From positions 310,001 through 374,000 of the forward strand of contig NZ_VFID01000007.1 of assembly GCF_006542425.1 (NCBI RefSeq): 64,000 nucleotides of DNA. Direction: 5' to 3'. Under the pieces are notes generated by a model. The model was not told where the DNA came from and searched no databases. It saw nothing but the letters and a program-made list of their open reading frames with translations. This DNA comes from Pseudoxanthomonas sp. z9. Its GTDB lineage: Bacteria; Pseudomonadota; Gammaproteobacteria; Xanthomonadales; Xanthomonadaceae. Of the stretch, positions 37,364 through 46,842 are shown piece after piece (position 1 is the first letter of the stretch; the number at the start of each line of letters is the position of its first letter). A program made the translations under genes and the position numbers.

Positions 37364-38467
37364 TCACGACTCCGCCACGAAATCCCCCGGCCCGGCGGGG
37401 GCATCAGGACGCTGCAAGGCAAATACGCAATCGAAGAAGGGGGCCATCTCCTCCCAGGGCACCTTCTGGTCGCGCGCCTTGACCAGCAGGCGTCCCACTT
37501 CGACCACATCTCCCGCTTCCTGATACCCGCGCATGAAGGCGGCACGTGAATCCGCGTCCGCATGCTTGCCGTGGTCCTGCTGGTTGTACGCGTGGAACTC
37601 CAGAATGTTGCCCGGCGCCGCGACCGACAGTCCCCGCACGGAGCACTGCCGGATTCCGCTGCTGTCCTCCCGGTCCACATGGCCTTCCGCATAGCTGTCC
37701 TGCAACGTATGCAGCAGCGATCCGAATGCCACGTCGTCCACATAGCGGCGCAGTCCCCCGCTGGCACCCTGCGTATACAGATCCAGCAGGCGCCATTCCC
37801 CGCGTCCATAGCCTTCCTGGATCGTCGGAATCTGGATCTCCTTCAGGCGCTTTTCCAGGTCGTACTCGCCGCGCGCCGCGCGCCAGGTGAACTCGAACCA
37901 GCCCATCAGCCGCGCCTTGGTCTGTGCGGCGGGTTCGCCGTTCCGGCTCGCCATCGCATGCAGGTACTGGAGATCGCCAAAGTGGGAGCGATACAGCATC
38001 GCATCGCCCGGACCGTACACCTTGCCGGCGGCCGCGCCCTTGTTGGCATCCAGGAACAGGCCTACCCAGCAACTCGGCTGGGTCTCGAAGCGGATGGTCT
38101 CCCGCGTCTTGCAGCTGATCCCGCGCGCCTGCTGGAGCGACATCCGGAAAGGCGGATCATCATTCCAGCGGATCCCCGCCAGCACGGGAACAGGCGCTGA
38201 AGTCGCCACGCTTCCGCTGCAGATGTCGCCATTGCAGCCATAGATGCGGTTGGTGATTTCCTCGTGGACCGGCTCGGTGAAGGCGGATACCGACAGCCGC
38301 GCCAGCATCCGCTCCACGCTCGCCATCGTGCCGGAAGTGATTCCCGCCAACCGCCGTTCTTCCGCGGTCGATTGGGTTGCCAGCTTGTGCGCCAGCGCAG
38401 GCCCGATGACCGCGACCGCCAGTGCCGCCACCAGGGACCGCTTGATGTTCACGCCATGCTTCGCCAT
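37364..38467 (-). CDS. Secreted zinc-phospholipase-C-like protein
   Basis: 367 residues, signal peptide (SLVAALAVAVIGPALAHKLA). Histidines in FTEPVHEEITNRIYG, HFGDLQYLHAM and the FGSLLHTLQDSYAEGHVDR segment (H-x3-D-x6-H pattern) follow the all-helical metal site of the zinc-dependent phospholipase C/P1 nuclease fold. Cysteines (GCNGDICSG) suggest disulfides. GGAGGAGG site upstream. It is the last gene of a four-gene minus-strand cluster (39669-40010, 38813-39592, 38578-38805, this). Enzyme activity is inferred. Confidence 0.6.
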   Translation of the reverse strand: MAKHGVNIKRSLVAALAVAVIGPALAHKLATQSTAEERRLAGITSGTMASVERMLARLSVSAFTEPVHEEITNRIYGCNGDICSGSVATSAPVPVLAGIRWNDDPPFRMSLQQARGISCKTRETIRFETQPSCWVGLFLDANKGAAAGKVYGPGDAMLYRSHFGDLQYLHAMASRNGEPAAQTKARLMGWFEFTWRAARGEYDLEKRLKEIQIPTIQEGYGRGEWRLLDLYTQGASGGLRRYVDDVAFGSLLHTLQDSYAEGHVDREDSSGIRQCSVRGLSVAAPGNILEFHAYNQQDHGKHADADSRAAFMRGYQEAGDVVEVGRLLVKARDQKVPWEEMAPFFDCVFALQRPDAPAGPGDFVAES

Positions 38468-38577
38468 ATCACACCTCCTCCCTTTCTGATGTGCCCGCGT
38501 TTGATTGCCTCGGAACGAGGGTTCGTCCTACGTCGAACCGCGCTCCCATCCATGCCTGTGGCCCGCGATTCGTCAGC

Positions 38578-38805
38578 TCACCGCTTCTGGAGCTGGCGCA
38601 CACTGCTGACGACCAGACAGGCGCCCATCACGGTCATGGCGCTTATGATGAACATCGCCAGGCCATCCCCGTAGGCCACATTGCGCAGAACGATTACCCA
38701 TTCACCTTCCCGGTAGCAGCGCTCCAGCGCATGCAGCCCGCTGCCCAGCAGGAAAACCCCGCTGCCCAGCAGAATCATCTGGGTTCCTCGGCCAATGGTT
38801 CCCAT
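38578..38805 (-). CDS. Small two-helix membrane protein
   Basis: 75 residues starting MGTIGRGTQMILLGSGVF. Two hydrophobic stretches (MILLGSGVFLLGSGLHAL, GLAMFIISAMTVMGACLVV). GAGGGC ribosome site; only 7 bp after the preceding stop. Unknown. Confidence 0.65.
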   Translation of the reverse strand: MGTIGRGTQMILLGSGVFLLGSGLHALERCYREGEWVIVLRNVAYGDGLAMFIISAMTVMGACLVVSSVRQLQKR

Positions 38806-38812
38806 GCTGCCC

Positions 38813-39592
38813 TCAGTCCTTTTCCATCGCTTGGATGGTCTTGCCGTCCACCGTCCACGGCACGCCATCCGGCGGCGTCATCACATAGAACGTCTTCTTG
38901 GCCCACAGGCTCCAGAAGACGTGGATTTCGGTGGGAGCCGGATCCAGCAGATGGGTGATCATGAGTCCCACGGCCTTGGGATCATTCTTCAGCACGATGC
39001 AGCTGCGACTGTAGGCGCGCTGCGAGACGACCTTTCCCTCCTTCACGCTCACCCGATGAGCCCCGCCCACCGGCAGGTCCTCGTACGTGGTCGTGCCGGG
39101 AATCAGGTAGACCGCCCACGTGCTCGTGTCGTCGTTTGCCGGTAGCGTGATGGTGTTGTAGCGCTTACCGCACTGCTCGAAGCGCGCGTCCGCCGCCACC
39201 GCGCGCGCGGCGGCGGCCCCGGCCTCATAGGCGCTCAGCGGCTCCGGAGCGGCCAGTGCGTTGACCGGCCCGGCCACGCCCGCATCGGATACCGTGACCC
39301 GGTACAGCGCTTCCGGCGTGCGGTCCACGAATACAACGGCAACCCCGCCTTCCGCTTCCTGCGTGATCCAGCCGGCCACACGGGAATCCGGCGTGCCCTT
39401 CCAGAGCGCCATCAGCGCATCGGTCGCGTGCCAGGCCGCCTGGTCGTGCCGGTACAACGCCTCGCCGGTCGTCGAAGCCAACTGCAAGGCCGCGGATCGT
39501 TCGGCGGGCGTCAGGGGCTTGAACGCAGGCTCATCGGCGGATGCCGTCAGGCTTGCCAGCGCCAGCAGAATGACAAACAGGTTGTGCCGCAT
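38813..39592 (-). CDS. Secreted hypothetical protein
   Basis: 259 residues, signal peptide (NLFVILLALASLTASADE), GGGAG ribosome site. C-terminal part: SCIVLKNDPKAVGLMITHLL, HVFWSLWAKKTFYVMTPPDG. Family not recognised. It is co-transcribed with the small membrane protein and the PLC-like gene. Confidence 0.7.
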   Translation of the reverse strand: MRHNLFVILLALASLTASADEPAFKPLTPAERSAALQLASTTGEALYRHDQAAWHATDALMALWKGTPDSRVAGWITQEAEGGVAVVFVDRTPEALYRVTVSDAGVAGPVNALAAPEPLSAYEAGAAAARAVAADARFEQCGKRYNTITLPANDDTSTWAVYLIPGTTTYEDLPVGGAHRVSVKEGKVVSQRAYSRSCIVLKNDPKAVGLMITHLLDPAPTEIHVFWSLWAKKTFYVMTPPDGVPWTVDGKTIQAMEKD

Positions 39593-39668
39593 GTGATCTC
39601 CCTTTCAAACGCGTCCGTTCGATATCCCCACGGAAACACACCGTCTTCCAGCAACCGGGCAAGCGGTT

Positions 39669-40010
39669 TCAGAAACCGATTTTCGTGCTCACCGAAACCG
39701 AATGGTCCGGTTGCACCACCACGCTGACGCTATACGGGCCGGTCCCCTCGAAATACCCCTGCGCCGGCAAGGCAAACCGGCGCTCCCCTGCCCGGAAGGA
39801 TACGGCGATTCCGGACTCTCCGCGCGGGTCCACCCGGACCGTGCGGATCTCCCCCGGCGCCAGCACGGGCACGACCGGGACGCAGAAGCCGGCGCCGGAA
39901 ACCCGGACGTCATGCAGCGGCGTCTGCGACCGGTTGATGACCTGGACCGGCGTACCCGCCGAGCAAGCGCTCAGCAAAAGGAACAGGAGTGCGGCGCAGC
40001 CTCGTTTCAT
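39669..40010 (-). CDS. Small lipoprotein
   Basis: 113 residues. Lipobox LLFLLLSAC puts a lipid on Cys16. The rest is beta-rich (VQVINRSQTPLHDVRVSGAG, SGIAVSFRAGERRFALP, YSVSVVVQPDHSVSVSTKI), an Ig-like pattern. First gene of the minus-strand cluster. Confidence 0.7.
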   Translation of the reverse strand: MKRGCAALLFLLLSACSAGTPVQVINRSQTPLHDVRVSGAGFCVPVVPVLAPGEIRTVRVDPRGESGIAVSFRAGERRFALPAQGYFEGTGPYSVSVVVQPDHSVSVSTKIGF

Positions 40011-40592
40011 GAGCGTTCCGTCAGAAGATCCGGCAGGTCCATCGGTCCCCCATCCACCCGCGCCGTACCGTATCCCGAATCCCGGCAACGCCACCAGTTC
40101 CATCCCCCCGCACGATGATCGCTGGCCAAGCCTGCCCCTTGCCGACGAATTCCCTCCCGGGATCAGTCCGACTCCCTGTACCGCCATCACGGCGAGGGGA
40201 GACAGTTCGCGAAGAACCACGAACCGACCTCGCGCGAAAGTCAATCAGAAGGACGGACGAAATCGATGTGCTGTCACACCCACAAATGTGGGAAGTGAAA
40301 CTTTGAAACTTGAATCGTAAAAGTTAGTTGCCCTAACTTTCGTGGGCGTGACAGGCTTTGGCACTCTGAACCTCGGAATGCAGGCTCATGGAACGAAACC
40401 GCGCCACGCGCTGTTGCTCGGTTTCATCATCATCGATTGACCGTCTCGCATGCCCACCCGCTCGAAGCAGGTGCCGATATCCGGAACCTTTCCGATTCGA
40501 CGGGATCCGGTTTTTCCTTCATCGCCGTCCGCGAAGAGGGCAATGAGTACACGCCGCCCACACGGCCCGATTCGCCAGAAAAGTGATTGAAC
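40011..40592. other. 582-bp leader region before the first adhesin gene
   Basis: No convincing gene. It contains dyad site 1 (40299-40325), overlapped at its right edge by a palindrome AAAGTTAG-TTGCC-CTAACTTT (40320-40340). It probably carries the adhesin promoter. Confidence 0.5.
40299..40325 (+). promoter_or_regulatory. 27-bp dyad, site 1
   Basis: AACTTTGAAAC-TTGAA-TCGTAAAAGTT, then AGTTG. It is 267 bp before the first adhesin start. The left arm is nearly identical to sites 4 and 5; the right arm is weaker. Confidence 0.55.
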
Positions 40593-41716
40593 ATGCCTTC
40601 CATGAAGACGACTGCACGATCCCCCGGCGAGCACGCCACAACTTCAACCCCTGCCTCGCGCATGGCGACGTCCTTCCCGGAAAAAGCCGCCGCGTGCCTG
40701 TCGCTGCTCCTGATCGGAAGCGTGTGGACCGGAGCGGCACATGCCCTTTGCGGCCCCCCCCCAACCAGAAGACCTATCCCGACTCGACGCCCATCAGCCC
40801 TTTGCCAACCACCATCAAGCTGGACCACGTCAGCATTGGCCAGCTCATGACGAAGGACCCCATCACCGTCCACCTGGCCCTCACCATCAACCCTGTTCCC
40901 AACTGGACAAACTGCGGAAACGACGGGGAATATGGCCTGACGGCGCCGGTGACCACTTTGCAGCCCTCGAACATACCTGGCGTGTACGAGACGGGCATTC
41001 CCGGAGTGGGCATAAGAATCAAGCTCACAAGTAGGGGCAACCCCGACTTTTGGTCCCGCGCCGCTCCTTTCACGCGGCCAACTCCCAGCTCGGGCCCGAC
41101 ACTTTACGCTCCCTCAGAGGTCGTGTTCGAATTCGTCCGTACCGCCATGGGCGTAGGCAAGGGATCCTTCTCCTTCGACTACGAGACCCAGTTCTTCATC
41201 GATACCAACTACACCACGCCCAAGCGCCCACATTATCGGATCGTGGGCACGTCCTTGCGGACGTCCCTGGAGCAGGACACCTACTTCACCAGTTGCCATA
41301 CACCCCGAACCGTCACCGACGTCAACATGGGGCGGGCCCTGGTGGCCGAAATCAAACTGGGCCAGGCCAAGGAACATGCGTTTTCCCTTGATGTCCACTG
41401 CGAAGGCATGAATCCCGCGACCAAGCCCCCCGTCAAGGTCTATTTCGTGGGAAGCGCCGTTCGGGATGGGCTCCTGAATCTGGATAACAATCGCGCCCCC
41501 CACGTGGCCAAAGGTGTCGGCATCGCGGTGACCAATGACAAAGGGGTTGCCCTGCCTTTCACAAAGGAAAGCGCCTTGCCCCTGGCGTGGCAATCGAGCG
41601 ACCCCAACGTTGAGCGGTACCGCTTCTCGGGACAGGCACGCTACGTGGCCACCACCGGAGAGATAACAGCGGGAAAGGCAGACGCCACCCTCAGCTACGT
41701 CCTGCAATACGAGTGA
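40593..41716 (+). pseudogene. Fimbrial adhesin-like gene, out of frame at a C9 tract (phase-off or broken)
   Basis: From ATG 40593 the frame encodes a signal peptide (CLSLLLIGSVWTGAAHA) and LCGPPP, then runs into nine C (40754-40762) and shifts. The true downstream frame resumes as NQKTYPDSTPISPLP and runs to 41716. It aligns along its whole length with the intact gene at 42286 (SCHTP, MGRALVAEIKLGQAKEHAFS, VHCEGMNP, GKADATLSYVLQYE). The C-terminal half is a type 1 fimbrial pilin-like domain. Seven or ten C would restore the frame. A sequencing error in the homopolymer is the alternative explanation. No chaperone or usher gene lies nearby. Confidence 0.75.
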
Positions 41717-42285
41717 CGCGATCAAAAGCACGCTCCCCGATGCATTGCCGGCGGGCTCGACGCCGATAGCGGCGGCTTTCGTCAGCAATGCGTCAGGCTT
41801 TGGACGGCTGCCGCCCGATAGCCGGGCTGCCTCCCCGGTTTCGTCTACTGATCGGTGGAGCGTGCGAGCGTCATCTATCCGGCCCATCGCGCCCGGTCCA
41901 TTCGACGGGCAAATCCCTATGCGGACAGGACACGCAGATCAATCAGAAAAATCCTAAATGCGCGAAAAATTCCGCCGCATTTATTGCGAGAAACTGAACC
42001 CTTACCGCAAGTTACCAAAAGTTAATCGATGCCCATTAGGTGCCATGGCAGACTCCGTCTCCCGGCTTCACTCGCATCAGAGGAAGCCGGGGCGCGCGGC
42101 GCGGCATCGACGCCACCCGATTGAATCGGCAATCCGCGCGTTACATCGAATCGAAGCGAGTATCCGCACCGAACTCACGACGCACTCGCTTCGACGGCAT
42201 TCGTGCTTCTCAATTCGCTTGCTACCACGAGCAAGGAAGTACCCCCTCAGCGAACACCCCTCTGCCCAAGGAAGAGTGATTGAAC
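41717..42285. other. 569-bp leader region before the second adhesin gene
   Basis: No credible gene. It holds dyad site 2 at 41997-42023 and an AT-rich stretch around 41935-42010, likely the promoter region. Confidence 0.5.
41997..42023 (+). promoter_or_regulatory. 27-bp dyad, site 2
   Basis: AACCCTTACCG-CAAGT-TACCAAAAGTT, then AATCGAT. This is the most divergent of the five. It is 262 bp before the second adhesin start, almost the same distance as site 1. Confidence 0.45.
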
Positions 42286-43431
42286 ATGCCATTGCTCCCC
42301 GCTTCCTTCAATGCGACATCCCTGCGGGCCACCCGACACCCCGGCGGAACGCGCTTCGAGACCGCGAGCCGTCTCTCCCGCCTCGCGACTTCCTTCCCGG
42401 GAAGGTCCACCCTGTGTGCGTCGCTGTTGCTGATTGGAAGCGCCTGGACCAACGCGGCGCACGCCCTTTGCGGCACCCCCGACCCCAACTACCCTTATCC
42501 CACCACGGTCCAAGTGGGCTCTTTCCCGGCCGTCACCACGCTGAAACACGTCCCCGTTGGCCAGATCATGGCCCACTACGACGTCGATCTTGTCGTCAGC
42601 AGCGTCCCCGGCTGGGCAAACTGCGCAAGCGGCTCGCCCAACGGCCAGTACGGCCTGACGAATCCAGTGACCACGTTGAGTCCCTCGGGTATTGATCACG
42701 TGTACGCCACCGGCATTCCGGGAGTGGGCATAAGAATCAGACCCGCCAGCGCGTCGAATGCCTACTTTTACATAACGCCTCCCCCCTTCGCCGCTCCCAC
42801 GCCAACAACCAACGTGACGCTGTACGCTCCAAGACGGCTGATCGTCGAGTTCGTCCGTACCGCCATGGGCGTGGGCCAGGGAGAACTCACTTTCGACTAC
42901 GAAACCCGGTTCTTCATCGAAACCCGGACTGCGCCCACGGGCTCATTCCACAAGATCGTGGGCACCGCTTTGCGGACCACCCTGCAACAAAGCACCTACT
43001 TCAGCAGTTGCCATACACCCGCCGCCGACACCCGCGTCGACATGGGGCAGGCGATGATTGCCGAGATCAAACTGGGGCAGGCCAAGGAACAGGCGTTTTC
43101 CCTTGACGTCCACTGCGAAGGCATGAATCCGACGGTCAAGCCCGCCGTCGAGGTCTACCTCGAGGGAAACGCCGGTCGGGACGGCGTTCTGATGCTGGAT
43201 GGCGCCGGCGCGGATCAGGTCGCCAAGGGCGTCGGCATCGCGGTGACCGACGAAGCAGGGGTTGCCCTGCCTCTCACAAAGCAAAGCACCGTGCCCCTGG
43301 AGTGGCAATCGAGCAGACCCAATGTCGAACGGTATCGCTTGTCGGGAAAGGCCCGCTACGTTGCTACCGACGATGAGATAACCGCCGGCAAGGCCGACGC
43401 CACCCTGACCTACGTCCTGCAATACAACTGA
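42286..43431 (+). CDS. Fimbrial adhesin-like protein (intact paralogue)
   Basis: 381 residues. Unusually long N-region before the signal core (LCASLLLIGSAWTNAAHA), then the mature protein LCGTPDPNYPYP. The N-terminal receptor-type domain (to about residue 235) is followed by a pilin-like domain: SSCHTPAADTRVDMGQAMIA, EIKLGQAKEQAFSLDVHCEG, AKGVGIAVTDEAGVALPL, and a closing GKADATLTYVLQYN strand as in chaperone-usher subunits. It resembles a two-domain tip adhesin. GGAAGAG lies upstream. It is 570 bp after its frameshifted paralogue. Confidence 0.78.
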   Translation: MPLLPASFNATSLRATRHPGGTRFETASRLSRLATSFPGRSTLCASLLLIGSAWTNAAHALCGTPDPNYPYPTTVQVGSFPAVTTLKHVPVGQIMAHYDVDLVVSSVPGWANCASGSPNGQYGLTNPVTTLSPSGIDHVYATGIPGVGIRIRPASASNAYFYITPPPFAAPTPTTNVTLYAPRRLIVEFVRTAMGVGQGELTFDYETRFFIETRTAPTGSFHKIVGTALRTTLQQSTYFSSCHTPAADTRVDMGQAMIAEIKLGQAKEQAFSLDVHCEGMNPTVKPAVEVYLEGNAGRDGVLMLDGAGADQVAKGVGIAVTDEAGVALPLTKQSTVPLEWQSSRPNVERYRLSGKARYVATDDEITAGKADATLTYVLQYN

Positions 43432-43944
43432 TGCGGTCGGCCTGCCCGCCAACCCGCTGCAATGCCGTCACCGGCCTTTCCTCATCCCCGTCATCCGCCA
43501 GGCTCCAACGGGCAGTGGCCAATCTGCTTTTCCTGTCGCCTTCGCGTCAATCCCCGGGGCGCCCATCGGCGTGACGCGACACCCCGGAGGCAGTTGCCTC
43601 CCCAGTGTGCTCGCGTCCATCCGCGACAGGTCGCCTCCTGCGGACGTTCCGGGCGACGCACGAGCACCAGCCACCACCGGTTTCCGCGAAACCGTTGAAG
43701 GTATATAGTCACGCACGGCCCAGCTTTGCGCGGCCCTGACATCTCCGGCCACGCGATTCCGCGCGCCGCCACACTCCCACTCCGAACTTCGCGAAAACGC
43801 AGCTCCATTGCCTGCGTTGCGGCCACGATGCTGTCCGCGTCGCTGCGTTCTTCTCCTCTCTCCCTGAATCGCCTCACCTCGTCACACGACGGGCGCGGCG
43901 GCGACGCCGTGCGCCTTCATTCCCCCTACTGCAAGGAGGGCTTC
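43432..43944. other. 513-bp gap before the MFS gene
   Basis: No gene supported. A GGTTTC-CGC-GAAACC palindrome (43679-43693), followed by an AT-rich TATATAG, could be a promoter/operator. Confidence 0.3.
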
Positions 43945-45117
43945 ATGCCTTCACGATTCCTGTTGCCCACGCTGGCGCTGGCGGTGTTTTTCGTCGGCGC
44001 TTCCGAGTTCATGTTGTCCGCGATGCTGGCGCCGCTGGCGCGTGTGTTCGCGGTTTGGCCCGCGCGGGCGGCGTGGCTGGTGTCCAGCTACGCGCTGGCC
44101 TATGCGCTGGCCGCGCCCGTGTTCGGGTATCTGTCCGACCGGATGGATCGGCGGCGGTGGTTGCTGCTGTCGCTGCTGCTACTCGCGGCGGACCATCTGG
44201 CGTTGACGCTCGCGCCGAATTTCGAAGTCGCGCTGGGCCTGCGGATGCTGGGCGGACTGGCATCAGCAGCGCTCATTCCCACCACCTTCGCGCTGGTGGC
44301 CGATACCGTGCCCGCGTCACGACAATCGGCCGCGATGGGCGCGGTGATGGCCGGGATGACCTTCGGCCTTGTCGCCGGTCCCGCGCTGGCCGGCGTGCTG
44401 GCGGAAACATGGGGCTGGCGCATGCCTTTCTGGACGATGGCGGCCGGATGCGTATTGACCTTCGGTGTGGCGTGGGGCGCGGTGACGTCCACGCCACCCG
44501 CGCGCGCCTTTGCCGGGTCGGGCGCCGTCCGCTGGCTTGCCCAAGGCAGGCTGGTGCGCCTGCTGCTGGCCAAGGGACTCTGGAACGGCGCCGCCGTCGC
44601 CGGCTTCCTGCTGGCAGGCGAAGTGCTCCGCCACCGGCATGGCCTGGGCACCGCCACCGTCGGCCTGTCGGTCTCCGTCTTCGGCGGCGGACTGTTTCTC
44701 GGCAATCTGGGTATTGGCGCGGTACGCCGCCTGCTTTCAGGGGACGAGGCGGTATTGATGGCCGCGTTGTGGCTGCTCCCGCTGGCGATGGGCGCCTTCA
44801 TGGCCACACCACTGACGCTCCCGGCCGCACTCGTCTGTCTGAGTTTGTGGGGATTCGCCCTCGGCCTGGCCGCCCCCGCCAGCACCGCCCTGCTCGCCCA
44901 CCGCAGCGGCCCCGACAAAGGTCAGGTACTGGCCGTCTCGGAAAGCCTCAACAATGGGGTGCTGTTGATTGTCTTGCCGATTGCAGCCGTGCAGCTGGAG
45001 GCCTCGGGTGCGGAGGCGGCGGCACTGATGCTGGGCTTCCCGCTGGCCGCCGCTTTGGGGGTGATGCCTGCGAAAGAGCGAATAGCACGTCGATACGAAG
45101 AGAAAGGCGGGCGGTGA
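43945..45117 (+). CDS. MFS transporter (AraJ/YdhP-type efflux)
   Basis: 390 residues starting MPSRFLLPTLALAVFFVGAS, with AAGGAGGG upstream. About twelve hydrophobic helices. The MFS loop 2-3 signature FGYLSDRMDRRRWLLLSLL is present. GLRMLGGLASAALIPTTFAL and VAGPALAGVLAETWGWRMPF fit drug:H+ antiporters of the 12-helix group. Substrate unknown. Confidence 0.88.
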   Translation: MPSRFLLPTLALAVFFVGASEFMLSAMLAPLARVFAVWPARAAWLVSSYALAYALAAPVFGYLSDRMDRRRWLLLSLLLLAADHLALTLAPNFEVALGLRMLGGLASAALIPTTFALVADTVPASRQSAAMGAVMAGMTFGLVAGPALAGVLAETWGWRMPFWTMAAGCVLTFGVAWGAVTSTPPARAFAGSGAVRWLAQGRLVRLLLAKGLWNGAAVAGFLLAGEVLRHRHGLGTATVGLSVSVFGGGLFLGNLGIGAVRRLLSGDEAVLMAALWLLPLAMGAFMATPLTLPAALVCLSLWGFALGLAAPASTALLAHRSGPDKGQVLAVSESLNNGVLLIVLPIAAVQLEASGAEAAALMLGFPLAAALGVMPAKERIARRYEEKGGR

Positions 45118-45136
45118 CCGGCCACATTACGTCATC

Positions 45137-45526
45137 CTAGTCATCCGCACTGGGGCTATCACGTTCGCGTATCGATTTCTCCACTCCCTCACGGACCTGG
45201 CTCAGATAGCCTTCCATTCCCCAGCGCCGGGCCCGGTCCAACAGCACCTGATACTCGGCAGCGTAGTCCTCATCCGTCGAGCAGCGAAGCAGTCGCACGG
45301 GAAGATTGTGGAATATATCGGCCAGCTTTCGCGGAAATCCGGGAGAATCGGCTGCGCGTATCTCTATGAACGCAAGGCTCATCATCCTGTGCAAAGCCTG
45401 CCGATGGATATCCGGATTGTTCACGCTCTTTCTCATTTTGTTCTCGTAATTGGAAAAGTCGCGTCCCTCCAGGCAGGTCGATATGACAGCTTCTATCCGC
45501 CGGCGACTCGCCTGGGCCCTGGACAC
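45137..45526 (-). CDS. Hypothetical soluble protein
   Basis: 129 residues from GTG 45526 (SRAQASRRRIEAVISTCLEG). Helical, charged, no signal peptide. It overlaps the lipoprotein gene by 34 bp and so is probably co-translated with it. Family not recognised. Confidence 0.55.
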   Translation of the reverse strand: MSRAQASRRRIEAVISTCLEGRDFSNYENKMRKSVNNPDIHRQALHRMMSLAFIEIRAADSPGFPRKLADIFHNLPVRLLRCSTDEDYAAEYQVLLDRARRWGMEGYLSQVREGVEKSIRERDSPSADD

Positions 45527-45984
45527 CTCGGAAAACGCGGCCTGGACTTGATGCTTCCGTTCTTGAATTCAGCCATGGCGGAATGGTTGTACGGGATGGC
45601 GTACGCATCGCCCTCTGGAAGCAGCACTATCTGAAGTGTCGGGCGCGGTTCGCTTCCGTAGTAAGTGTCCCGGTCTACCCCGTAGGAAGAGATATCCAGA
45701 ACAAAGCATCGACGACCCTTTCCGGATCTTATCTTCAGCAGGCTATGACCCGCCTTGTTGAGCTCGAACACATGCTCGTAGCTCCGGATGGTGACCGCTT
45801 CCGAGCTTCGAACGCTTATGACTCCGTCCGTCGACTGGACCTGAATGTCCTCGCCCAGGAAATTGGTCACGACGTACCGCTCTTCCGGCGGACAACCCGT
45901 TAGCAGAAGCACGACGAAAGCCAGAAGCGCTCGTGGCAGAAAGCGACGCACCCGAGAAAGGCCCGACCGTTGGGCACACGGCAT
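45493..45984 (-). CDS. Hypothetical lipoprotein
   Basis: 163 residues from ATG 45984. LPRALLAFVVLLLTGCPPEE is a signal with lipobox LLTGC. The beta-rich mature part includes YVVTNFLGEDIQVQSTDGVI, SSEAVTIRSYEHVFEL and CFVLDISSYGVDRDTYYG. A longer form from ATG 46041 has a better ribosome site. Unknown function; possibly linked to the peptide-secretion cluster next door. Confidence 0.6.
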   Translation of the reverse strand: MPCAQRSGLSRVRRFLPRALLAFVVLLLTGCPPEERYVVTNFLGEDIQVQSTDGVISVRSSEAVTIRSYEHVFELNKAGHSLLKIRSGKGRRCFVLDISSYGVDRDTYYGSEPRPTLQIVLLPEGDAYAIPYNHSAMAEFKNGSIKSRPRFPRCPGPRRVAGG

Positions 45985-46105
45985 CAACCGCCCGCTGAAG
46001 GCGTCGATGTTCGGAATCGTCCTCGTGGCTTCCGGTTCCATCACCGAGCATCCCTTCCCGAGCATCCTGCCTCTTCCATCTGCCAGCAGAGACGACACAA
46101 GACCA

Positions 46106-46579
46106 TCAGCGCGAGCTGGGTGCAACCTGGTCCAGCCTGATGGATCCAGCCAGAATTCTTAGCGGTTCTCTTGGATATACGAAGTAGACCGTATGCTGAT
46201 AGACATCACCCACCTTAACGAGTTCATGCCGATCAATCATGTAGAGCCGTTCCCCGCCCGGGAATTCCCAGTCGACGAGATCCTCATAGATGACTCTTGC
46301 AGTACCGCTGTCGCCCTCGACATCCAACTCGGCGCCCACGGTATCGCCTGCACGAAAGATGCTGAACCTGCTCAGACTTGAGTCATGCCATCCGCCCTTG
46401 GATCTCCCGCCAAGCACGGCGTCGCGTACGAAGGTGGCCTCGTCCTCACCAAAACTATCCAGAGCATCCTTGAGATAGCCAGCGTAGGCATTCCACGCCT
46501 CCTCCGACATCCTCACCATGACTTCTGGATCCTGCTGCTTTGCTTCGAATATCCGTTCCAGATAACCCGGCTTCTGCAT
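46106..46579 (-). CDS. Hypothetical protein
   Basis: 157 residues starting MQKPGYLERIFEAKQQDPEV, with a GGAAGGAG site. N-terminal helix, then a beta-rich half (DTVGAELDVEGDSGTARVIY, HTVYFVYPREPLRILAG). No signal peptide. It is divergent from the HlyD-type gene, with dyad site 3 between them, so it may belong to the same regulon; an immunity role is only a guess. Confidence 0.6.
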   Translation of the reverse strand: MQKPGYLERIFEAKQQDPEVMVRMSEEAWNAYAGYLKDALDSFGEDEATFVRDAVLGGRSKGGWHDSSLSRFSIFRAGDTVGAELDVEGDSGTARVIYEDLVDWEFPGGERLYMIDRHELVKVGDVYQHTVYFVYPREPLRILAGSIRLDQVAPSSR

Positions 46580-46753
46580 TACATGCTCCTTCCATCCCCC
46601 TGTCGGCCGGGAAACCATGCCGCATGGCGGGCTAAATAGCCAGAAGATCCCAGCGCAAAGGCTGCTCGCATTTGAATGATTCGGGCGATGACCGTTCGAT
46701 TGGAACGAAAAGCGGCTCGATGGCCAGCGGCCTGATTTCGAAGTGAGATGAGA

Positions 46754-46780
46754 AACACTGTTCGCCAAGCGCTCAAAGTT
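46754..46780 (+). promoter_or_regulatory. 27-bp dyad, site 3
   Basis: AACACTGTTCG-CCAAG-CGCTCAAAGTT followed by AGTCGAC. It lies 62 bp before the HlyD-type start. The right arm and tail match site 5 exactly. Confidence 0.65.
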
Positions 46781-46842
46781 AGTCGACTTGGATGCGGTAA
46801 CCGGGTAACTGTTTCGCAACGACGTCCCCGGCGGTCCACACC

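Noticed and set aside
40583..41716. Complete adhesin-sized frame starting at 40583
   Set aside because: Its first ~55 residues are the wrong frame of the signal peptide region. Homology to the intact paralogue shows the true start is in another frame.
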